Assembly (NCBI RefSeq): GCF_032854445.1
Contig: NC_088301.1
Coordinates: 15,808,281 to 15,872,280 of the forward strand
From: Liolophura sinensis
Taxonomy: Eukaryota > Mollusca > Polyplacophora > Chitonida > Chitonidae
DNA: 64,000 bases
Direction of reading: 5' to 3'
Below, one piece after another: positions 13,010-24,200 of the stretch (its first letter is position 1; every line of letters begins with the position of its first letter). The position numbers were made by a program, and so were the translations under genes. The notes under the pieces were generated by a model, which was not told the origin of the DNA, did no database searches, and saw nothing but the letters and a program-made list of their open reading frames with translations.

Positions 13010-15041
13010 CATATTTTTTCTTTTTTTGCTGTAATCTTTTATAATACTTGTTATATTACATAAAACACAACAATCGTCTTCCCTACACAAAGAACTGGCC
13101 AGAATGCAGTACATAGGATACCGTTTGCTTCTTACAGGCATAAATCCGTTAAAGATAGGTTTGCAGACAAAACTTTCCAGGATTTTGTTATAAGAGATAC
13201 ATGTAGAGACATAAGGCTGTGCTTATGTGGGTCGGCCCTGTGACGTGGTGTGGACATTGTTTGCCGCAGATGGCATTTGAATACCCTTTACCTTCCACCC
13301 TGAATTTCCATTAGAGTTTAAACAGTATGCCCACTATCTGGTTAATTTCTGTTAAAAAATTGTTGGGCTCCTATTGATTTTTGGAATGATTTTTACAAAG
13401 CGATTTGGAATATAAATTCAAACAAAATGTTTCTGTTATTTCTGAATTATAGTGGTCTTACATCACCTAAGCTTCTTGGTTTGACCTAATCAAATTGAAT
13501 TCCAAAGTTCATTCAGATACTGAATTTTAATTTGCTTTCGCATAGACTATGATAAAATGTGGTGTTAAAAACCAATGAAAAAGAGATGAAAATACCGCAT
13601 GCAATCTAGGTAATGCAAGCCTTATCCTCGTGTATAATGAAACCATAGGGCAATGGTGCCATGCGTTATCCTATATGCTGGCTTTTGCATGTTTTGTTAA
13701 AAATAAATGTAAAAAACATAAATAATACACGACAAATTAAACAACAATAAAAAAACAGCGTGGCTTAACTAAGAATTTTTTTTTTGTCGAGTCACGGTTT
13801 GTACCCTGGGGGACGGAGACAGGTCTATACACGCGGGGCTAGACACGACATTACAGATTGCACTTATATTTAAAGAAGTCATATGAGAGATACACACGCA
13901 TATATGTTTATACTCTTGATTTTCCCTCTGTTCACTCGAGCTACAAGCATGTACTTATGTACTTAAAAACATTCACGCTATGAAGCGCATGGTGGCATGT
14001 AAAGGTAATATAACATGTTCCTCCATACGTTAGCTTGTGGCATATGACACAGCCCACCGTATGCAGTTGATTAGCCAGGGTGTCACAATCTTTCAGTCCT
14101 ACGTAATATGAGACTGTAGAGGTGTGCACCTCAAAATCACTTGAATTTGAGCCGTGGCAGAACAGAGTGATATCTCATCCCTAACTATGATGAATCGTAG
14201 ACCAATAGTTCCTTCGTTGAAGGCATTACTAACATCTTAACATTTTCGTCGATCTAACGAATTAATCCTTAACCAGGAATGGATTTATTCCACTAGATTG
14301 ACAATCATTACGGAACCGAGATAACGGAAGCGTTTTTGAATGGAGTGCACAAAATAGGCAAAGTATATTCTCGGTGAGGAGTCCCATCATGCACTGCATG
14401 TCCACTCACGCATTTCAAATCTGAACACACTGACTTTTGATTGGTTAGTTCCTTTAACTTTTTTATTTGACAGGAGTAACAGAATATGTTTCCTTTCCTA
14501 TATAGATTGGAATTATCAATAATCATTAGAGTAATATCTTAGATTATTTACAGCTCAGTGACATGCTAATGATAATTATAACTGGTAAGGTTAATTCAAC
14601 TATATTCGAAATTATCAGGTATACTTTCTTTGCTCGATAACATACTTTGGTGCCGCTCATCCTTATTAAGGGAAAGTTATTCAGTTACTCAGCGCCCCTC
14701 CAAAAAATTGTCCCTAAATGCTATTTTCTTTAAATATTTTAACTGTTGAAAATAATAAATGGTACTCTTATATTGATTAGAACTGCAATTGTAACATCAG
14801 GTCTTCAGTATGAATGTATTCAAGTTTATTAATTTCATAGCTACCATATATACTACCGTATATAATTTTATTTCGCAAAGCAACAAAAAAAATGGATGTG
14901 GTATGCAGATGAATAAATAGGTCATTCATAAATATTGAGAGAACACTGACTTCATGAATACATTAATTAGTCGCGGTTTTATTACCTCCCTTGCATATCA
15001 CTATAATATGCTTATATGATCATATATGGCACTCTTTTCAG
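13010..15041. other. Upstream flank of the reductase gene; no gene recognised
   Basis: No coding exon with a recognisable domain. The promoter and 5' UTR exon of the downstream gene probably lie here, because a splice acceptor (CTCTTTTCAG) sits six bases before its start codon. I cannot identify the donor or a core promoter. Confidence 0.35.
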
Positions 15042-15047
15042 GACAGA

Positions 15048-15252
15048 ATGGCGTCCTATTTTTCCAGTGTTGCCCTCCTTGTCTTGCTGGCAGCGGTGCT
15101 GCCTTGTGTCCACGCTTTCCCTTCCGGGGCTCCAGCCACAGCCTGCGAGTCATTGACTCCCGGACACAGGGGTCAGTTGCCGCAAACAAGTGCTCCACCA
15201 TTTGCTGTGAGACTCGAGAAAAACACATACTCGCCCAACGAGCAGATAGCAG
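15048..15252 (+). CDS. FRRS1: Reductase exon 1: signal peptide and Reeler start
   Basis: The ATG at 15048 opens a hydrophobic leader (SVALLVLLAAVLPCVHA) typical of a secretory signal peptide, cleaved probably near VHA-FPSG. The Reeler start follows: FPSGAPATACESLTPGH. The exon ends in phase 1 before gtatat. An acceptor (TTTTCAG, ending 15041) just before the ATG implies an upstream untranslated exon. Confidence 0.88.
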
Positions 15253-18200
15253 GTATATTATACATGTATATTAAAGCTACTGATGATATATAACAGAGGT
15301 GAATCTACTATCAGAGAGTAAAATATAACTGAGATGAAATTTTCACCAGATACAGCCTTTATGATAAAACAGTGTGGCCTTTTTTCTAGTGTTTTTAAGA
15401 TAAAGCTAAATATACTCACAAAAAAAAAATCAACGAAAGTTTGTTCGCACGTAACTAAAAAAAAAGCCAGGTAAAACATGTGATAACTGTGTCGTTTTCC
15501 CTCAGTGACTCTCTACTCCGCTTGTAACAACGAGATATTCCAGGGATTCATGGTTCAAGTCCGTGCCGTTGGATCCACTGCACCGGTGGGTTTCTTCACG
15601 AACGCCCCACAGACAAGAAATGTGCCTGGTTGCGGATCATTTAATCAGGTCGGTGAACAAATATTACGTGATAAGCTTAAATGTGTGAGCATATTTAGTG
15701 GAGAAAGTAAACATGACTGATCAATAATTTTGATTTATTTTTACTGGTGTTTTACGCCGGACTCCAAAAAATTTCACTTATACGACGGCGACCAGCATTA
15801 TGATGGGAGGAAACCGCGCAGAGCCCGGGGGAACCCACGACCATCCGAGGGTTGCTGACAGACCTTCCCACATGCGGCCGGAGAGGTAGCCTGCATGAGC
15901 CGGACTTGAACTTACAGCGACCGCATTGGCGAGAGGCTCCTGGGTGATTACGCTGCGCTAGCGCCCTAAACAACTAAGCCACGGAGGCCCCTTTTACGTC
16001 TTTGAGATTTGTTTTCTACGATACGATTTTCACGCTTCGTTGCGTATGTGTACATGCACATGTGCATGTTTGTAAACGGCTACTAGACAGCAGTTAATCG
16101 TGTTAATAATTGTATAACGAATGAGGCTTGCATTAGGGGCTTGTATTATAGTCTATTTCGTTCGCCTGTATTCAGCTGTCTGTAAATTAACTGTCTGACT
16201 TAAGTCAGTGACACATGACAACACAAGCTGTGCAGGTGAATATGTGGGATGTTCATATTCTTGCAAGGTAAATTAAGCCAGGACACTTTTTGTAATTCAT
16301 AATGTTAAAGCCCACAAGCTCGGTTTCGAAGACAAGAACCCATCCCCTTGGGCGACGTCAGAATTATTCAAAACGTAACAGCTTCGCGTCTCGTGGCTTA
16401 TCATTTTCACCTCTCGCGAGGAAAATATTGAGGATATTCAACCTTCACTGTACAATGTCCTCTATGTATTCTTCTCTAATTTTGCTTAAGCCATTGTGCT
16501 AGAGGGCATGTAAGATTTAAGATTGAAGGTAAGAATGAAATCCTTAGGTAAATTTTAACGACATAATTTCTCATATTGCGTACCCACGGCTTTACCTGTT
16601 TTAATGGATTGCATGTTAAATGTGGTCACAACAACATTCTGAGCAACTATAGACCATTTAGTGTCATAAATTGCAACTAACATAATCTTGAATTAATAGA
16701 ATATGTGGGTTATATTTTAATAAACTGCTGCAATAGCATAATACATTCTAACATCACGCAGACAACAGACTTTCTTTTAAATTTAACAGATTCATTTTTG
16801 AGTGTAGGCATATACATAAACATTTAGATTGAAACCTAACTGTGGTAAATTGACAAGTGGCCGGATATCACCGGTAATACGTGTAACCATTTGTCAAGTA
16901 GGCCTATCACATGCAATGTCGAAACTGTTGTACGTCTTTTATTACATTATTTCAATTACATGAACATCCTCATTGTTACAGGCAATGACACATACAGGGT
17001 CCAGCGAGAAAACGGAAGTTGCCCTGCAGTGGATATACATAAACATTTAGATTGAAACCTAACTGTGGTAAATTGACAAGTGGCCGGATATCACCGGTAA
17101 TACGTGTAACCATTTGTCAAGTAGGCCTATCACATGCAATGTCGAAACTGTTGTACGTCTTTTATTACATTATTTCAATTACATGAACATCCTCATTGTT
17201 ACAGGCAATGACACATACAGGGTCCAGCGAGAAAACGGAAGTTGCCCTGCAGTGGATAGCTCCTGATCAGTCCGTCGGTGATGTCGTCGTTTTGTAAGTA
17301 TTATTAAAAGCTGCTGATCTAATCATGGTTATGCAAGACGTGCATGGGTTCCATCCCAGTCTTGGACAAGGGATTTTTGCGATTATCCTGACCCCCAATA
17401 TTCTTTAGTCATTGGTGTTAAAGAGAGGTCAACATGCGCTGCCTGTTGGGGCCTTCTTTCTGTTTTTCCTTTGAATATTATTTGCCTTCTACCAATATAT
17501 GTGATGCACATTGCACTGGCTTTGGGTGAAATCTGAGAAAATACATCAGGTTACCTGCCAAAAGCTGGCGGTTTATTCTGGGAAATATTGTTGAATACAG
17601 CCCTGAACAACACCAAGACAGTTGTAAAAGTCATGACCCCCACACTACCGATACCGAATGTCAAAAGCATTTTAAAAGAGTTCAAAGCATAGCATAAAGC
17701 CCTTTCTGATAATTTAACGTGCGAACTTTTGTTGCAGGAAACCTATAGACATTCTTCTCCATTATATTTAATTTTTAGCGCAACTTTTCTGAGGAACTAC
17801 CAAACGTTCTGGGTAATGGTTGCCTCCGCCGTCATTAGAGATGCTTCCAGACCGTCTGGGGGACCCAGTGTGAGCAGTGAATATCCCACAAGAACTGTTT
17901 GCCAGACTGCAATTCCTCCTCCGCAACCAACTAGACCACCGACACGAACAACAACAACAACAACAGCAACCACCACCACCACCACCACAACAACAACTCC
18001 AGCCCCTACACCGCGAAGAATCTTTACGCCGCCGTTGCCACCTGTCACTACGGTGAGACCACAGAAGGAGGGAACAACCACTCTGCCGACTGTGAGTAAA
18101 GAAGCAAACTTCCCCGGCAACAGGACTGTACAATCTAGCACCGTAAGTGTCTTGTCTCAGCGACCGGTGATACTTATTGTATGCTGCGTTATTTTCTCGT

Positions 18201-21200
18201 TTGGTACATTGTCATAAATCAGAGTGATGGTATCCATATTGGTACTAGGTATAATGCCGATTCGCTCATTTTGCCAGTAAAAAGAAAGGTCAGTTTCTCC
18301 CTGAATCCACTCTATGTTTACTATATGCCGGGAAATTATTTCCTATTTTTCCTTACTCAAATTTTGTTCGTGATACAATTTATGCATTGCCATTTTTGCC
18401 ACAAATAGTATAGTGAGTTTTGCCTACATACAAATCAAACCATTTTGCTCACACTGAAAAATAAATCTTTAAAATAAAGTCTGTGGTGATGCTGGAAAGT
18501 ATTGTTGTTATTATAAAATGATTATATGTAATATTCAACATAATATCCTTTCAAAAGAATCTTTATATTTAAGTAATACCATAGTTCTGCTGTAGGCTAT
18601 TTAACACTATGATCTGGTCCAGAAGATGAACACATTCTAGCATCACTTTTTATATCACAACAGATATTTTCTGAGTGTACAGAATTACACCACTTTGTGT
18701 TCATAGGAAGTTTCCTTATCGTTTTTATTGTTTTTTGTATGTTCTTTAGATTTTATTCTGTAGTTGTTCTTTAGTTGTTATAAGTATATAAGTTAACAAT
18801 ATATATGCCTACATCTTCTTTGGTGTTTATTGTACCCCCATAATTATACTTTAACTAAGGTTATGAGGCTATATGCCACTCAAGGCTACTTATCTTATGT
18901 CTATAAACATATTACATTATGCCTATGTTATTTCGACCCGACGGAGGGGTCATTCAAGAACGACAATTATTTCACAAGAACTGTTCACCAGACCACCAGG
19001 CCCGGACCCACCATTTCCCCTCCGCAACCAACTCGACCACCGGCACCAACAACAACAACTACCACAACAGCAGCAACAACAACAACTACCGCTCCTACAC
19101 CACAAAGAACACCGGAACTAACACCGACCACGACGGTGAGAGCAAGGAGTGAGGCAATAACCAGTTCGCCGACAGTGCGTCAAGGTCCGAACGTTCACGG
19201 CAATATACAATCTGGCATTGTAAGTCTGTTGTCGAACTGTCCGTTGATGCTTACTGTATGCTTGTGTGGCATTGTTTTGTCGCTCGGTCTATTTTCTTAA
19301 ATCTTTCTCTTTTTTATTGATTTTTTTCCTGTAAAGTTTATAATATACCTACATGTACATCTCCTATGATATTTCTTACACGCGTATTGTTTTTTTTAGA
19401 ATTTCGCCTTTGCCAAGGTATACCTGTTTGCTGTTTTTACATATTACATTTCCTATTACGTTGTGATATTTTTGTCTTCAGAGATGTTATAAAGGTTTGA
19501 GATACATATACTTTTGCAACAGTTTCGGCAGTATATTTTAATATAACGTGGGTCTGTTTTGCACGGTAATGTCGTATTGTACATTTTTTTCACCGATTAT
19601 ATGGTGATAAAAACCGGTGCATGTACGTTTGTGTCTTGTTTAGATCGGAGATGTATAAGCTTACGGCTGTCTTGTTTTTCAAGCTTATTACTTTTAGAGA
19701 TTTTCACGAACACGTTTAAAGGAACATCTTCTCTTCTGTTTGTTTCTATTCAAAGATATGGTAAAATTTCTATTGTCATCCTAATGAGAAATAAACAAGA
19801 CGACATCCAAACATTGCATGCTGGTGTTTTGTCACTTTATTTTCGTGCATACGTATATATCAGATTTATTCCGGGTATATCGGAGAATATAATACAAAAT
19901 CAAGGCCATAATGCCTTGCGGTTATCATGAAGGTTATCATGCAAGAGTCGAATTCGATCGTGCTGCTTCATTAGTCAGTGGCTAAACTGTTCTGCAGTTT
20001 TAACACCCTATCACACTGCATCAAGAACGGGCACTGAACTTCGCTTTGTTTCCAGAGTTCAAATCCCGAAGGAGACCATACAAACAGTTTGAATATATCA
20101 TCTCTCGGTCTTTTAATGGACAGCTTCACGTTCAAAATTTCAACAAGGAAAGTTCAATATCACATTGCCCTGGTGTCAGTGCAAAGAAAAATGATTACCC
20201 GTACCACATCTAGTGTCTGTAACATGATTTTTTACTGAGACAGAACCGTAAATGTGACGGAATATGAAACTAGACCATTGCAAACGAAACAACATTTGAA
20301 AGTGAAACTAAGATGGGGGCATAAGAGTAGTGAATAGGAACGCCGCTTACTGACGAAAGTAATTTATATACAAAGACATCAAAAAAAGGAACATCTTTTG
20401 AAGTTCACTCATTTAATTAGTATGCCCTGGATTACGAAGCGAACTTAAACTTAATTTCAATTATTGAACTTGGTGTTTTGCTTTTCGTTATTTTGGATGA
20501 AATTTAGTTTACAATGACGTACACAGAATTTACCTTGGCAAGAATTATTTGAAATTATGACTGAAATTTAAGATCGCTTCGTCATTCCGGGGTCTGCTCT
20601 CAACCAATTTGTGAAAAATCGATGTTGGAATAAGCCATTCCTCAAACTAAACAGATTAAAAACTTACCGCTTCGTTATGTTATTGTATTGATGATTTCAG
20701 TCGGGATAAAGTGCACATTTATACATTTAGTGAGCCTATACAGAGGACAGAAGGGCACTTTGGATCTAGCTTTAAATGCGTGGTTGCCTGGAAATTATAA
20801 ATACTGGTGCACACATCTTGCAATTTTCGTAGGATATAAGGGTTCTCCTTTTAACCTAAATACAGCGTTATGCATTGGATCATTGGCCAATGCAAGAATT
20901 TACACCTTCTAATCCAGTTCCGATTAGGTCAGGTTACAGGTTGGAATAACAATAGCCTTCCGAGGCTATGATTTACTCGGTACAAATTGACGTGATCACA
21001 TTTATTCGAAGTAAATTCAGTCATTACGACACACTATTTAACTATAAAGACATTATTAAATGAGTTCATTTTGAAATTTAGCACCATGGCATTGTTTATG
21101 CTAATAAAGAATTACGTTATATTTTGATGAGTAGCAAGATAAGGACTAGGCATATAAACTTCATGTTATTTAATTATGAACTACATGATCGTGTATAGTG

Positions 21201-24200
21201 ATGCTGGCAAAAATGCTTGACAATAATTTGTCACCTGTCATCGATTGTACAAGCTATTACAACATTTGAATAAGCAATGAACAATGTGAGAAGAAAACGA
21301 AGACTTGAGACTCGATTGATTGGACAAGAAACATGCCCCGTAAACGGAGAAAATGGCTGTTCAGATTTGTTGTCATTCTGATGATTAATTAGGCAGCAGC
21401 CACACTGCTTTGTCTTCCACTACCCTCCGTCCCCCCCCTCCAAAAAATAAACACATCTGTTGAAATGAAGATAGAAATGGCCTATACTTCTCGCAGCGTA
21501 ATGACCCAGAGGTCTCTCACCAATGCGGTCGCTGTGAGTTCAAATCCAGCCCATGCTGGCTTCCTCTCCGGCCGTAAGTGAGAAGGTTACCAGCAACCTG
21601 CGGATGGTCGTGGGTTTCCCTCGGGCTCTGTCCGGTTTCCTCCCACTATAATTCTGGCCGCCGTCGTGTAAGTGAAATATTCTTGAGTATGGCGTAAAAC
21701 ACCAATCAAATAAATAAATAAGTACTTCCGGATGATTTATATTTTCAATGGCGCGCAGTATTGTTATCAAACGCAGGTAGTCACAGTATTTCGTATAGGC
21801 CCAGTTGTACATGTAGATTACATTAGCTGTCAGTATTTTTGGCAACCATTTACATGTTGAATATTTGTCAGGCACACTAATGTAACAAAGCATTGAAAGT
21901 TAACAAGTTACAACAGCTATGTTAGCAAACTGCTAAAAAATCCATGTGTCCATTATCTAAAGATAAACAAATGATTTGAAAGTTATTTCGCAAAATGTCC
22001 AGCTCATGCTGGCTTCCTCTGCGGCCCGTACGCGGGAAGGCCTGACAGCAACCTGCGGATGGTTGTGGGTTGCGTTTAGCAGCCGTCGTATAAGTGAAAT
22101 ATTCCTGAGTACGGCGTAAAACACCAATCAAATAAATAAATAAATAAATAAATATTTCGCAAAATGTCGTCTTTTGGCAAATCTTACAAGCCATCAAATC
22201 CTATATAATATCCGCTAAATCACCAGACATTTTGTGTTAAAACGAACAAGCACAATTAATCTTTACAAACAAGAAACTGTTATGCCGCCGTATACCTTCT
22301 TTAACATGTCAACCCTTTGGATAATCTGGATTTACCTCCATTTAAAGTTCCCTGTTTTTTTCTCTTTATAGACGACGACGACGACGACGACGACGGATGT
22401 AGAATCTGCTGTGTCGATTTGTGGCGAAAGAAAAGCTTGTTACTCTTGGTGCAGTGCAGGAGATTGTCGTTTTAATATAACAACAGAATACACGGAGGAT
22501 GATGTGCTGATTGAGATGTCCTCCGTGGTTGAGGGTTCTAATGTATGGACAGCCATGGGGCTCTCCCGTGACACTAACATGGTTCGTACAGACACTGTGG
22601 GGTGCGCAACATGAATGTATGTCAACAAACCAGACTGTGCGAAAACTATTACAAAATACTGCCCATGCAAAATTTTCTAAACTAATATGTTCAATTTAAC
22701 ATAATGTAACAATCTGTTATACTAAAACAAGAGAACAAGTCTGTCATAAATATATTACATAATAGTATGTATGTATGTATGTATGTATGTTTGTATGTAT
22801 GTTTGTATGTATGTATGTATGTATGTATGTATGTATGTATGTATGTATGTATGTATGTATGTATGTATGTTTGTTTTGTTTGTTTGTTTGTATGTATGTA
22901 TGTATGTATGTATGTATGTATGTATGTATGTATGTATGTATGTATGTATGTATGAGGTTTTACGTCGTACGTAACAGTTTTTCAGTCATATGACGGCGAG
23001 GAGTCATAGGTGTGTGTTCATACATTGCTCCGTCTCGTGGCAGGGCGTCTCCATGCCGCCAAAGTGATGCCGCCACTGCCAGTGGCTGCTGATGCCAGCA
23101 GGCATGACACCCCAACCAGTTACATTATACTGACACCTGGCCAACCAATCATGTTTCCTTGCTCTAGCCTCTCAGTGGTGAAAACGAAGCGAGTCAACAT
23201 AATAGTTTGTGGCCAAAAAATAATATATTCTGTCATGATTTAAAAGCATAGTGTTTGGTCAATTTAATAGGTTAGATCTTTGTAACGTGTATAAATTATA
23301 AGCCACAACTTTTAATATCCAGTATCTATGATTACATATACTGAGACAACTGAGGACGGAAACGACAGACGAGCGAGTTTTATCCGTGACGCCAACAGTC
23401 AAATGTATGAAAACTGACGAACTGAATTTTGAATGCAAATTGCACCCTAACGAAGTCCACGTTTCTATCATACATTATGTCCAGAGTAACTACATTACTA
23501 CACGAAGCACGGCCAAAATTCGGCCACATGAAACCAACATGTGTTTAATTACCGCCACAAATGTAGGTTATATTTCTTGCCCTATACAGGGATTTTGATT
23601 AAATTTTGTAGGCTAAGAACCAGCCCATTGAATTTTGGTCATGATCCAGATCGGGATCCGGTTGCAGTATATTTGTAAGCCATTCTTCACCATTAATGGA
23701 TAAGAGAGAAATACAGAGTATTGTCCCTTGGGTTGTGGCGAGAAATTTATACATTTGTAGCTGGCACCCTCTCCGTTGCGCTGTATATTGATCGTATTTA
23801 GTTTCAGTTTATACATAAACATGATATGCTGGCAAGGTAAAACTGGTGGCATGATAAACACCATTGCAATGTACCCCCGCCCCCCCCCCAAAAAAACAAC
23901 AAAACATAGACAGACGAATACAAAACCACAGAATTTAAAAAAAATATCGGCAGCATTCTCCGTTATCTTCTCAGTACAGGTACAAAATGTTAGGATTTAG
24001 GTTTTGTTTACAAACTGACAAATAGAGATAAAGAACTTGTTGTTTTATGTTGATATGAGGGTTTTGCAAAGAGGCTGCCTTTTTTCTTATATTTTATTCG
24101 AACAGAACGCTTATGGACAGATTTGCTGTTGGGTTACACATAATTCCTTCATTTTTGCACATAAGCAGCATAGCTAACAGTCCGATTTATTCAATGTTTC

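Noticed and set aside
12648-13063. Overlapping open frames of 85-128 codons
   Set aside because: They are all generated by the 34-bp minisatellite in three registers; no domain or splice context.
17768-18141. Minus-strand frames rich in Cys, Val and Gly
   Set aside because: They are the antisense of the Thr/Pro linker of exon 4a (ACN codons read backwards), not genes.
22767-22993. Three frames of repeating Met-Tyr-Val-Cys
   Set aside because: Artefacts of the (TATG)n microsatellite.
23386-23598. 70-codon frame in intron 5 of the reductase with several Cys residues
   Set aside because: No recognised domain, no clear flanking splice sites, and the DOMON domain is complete without it.
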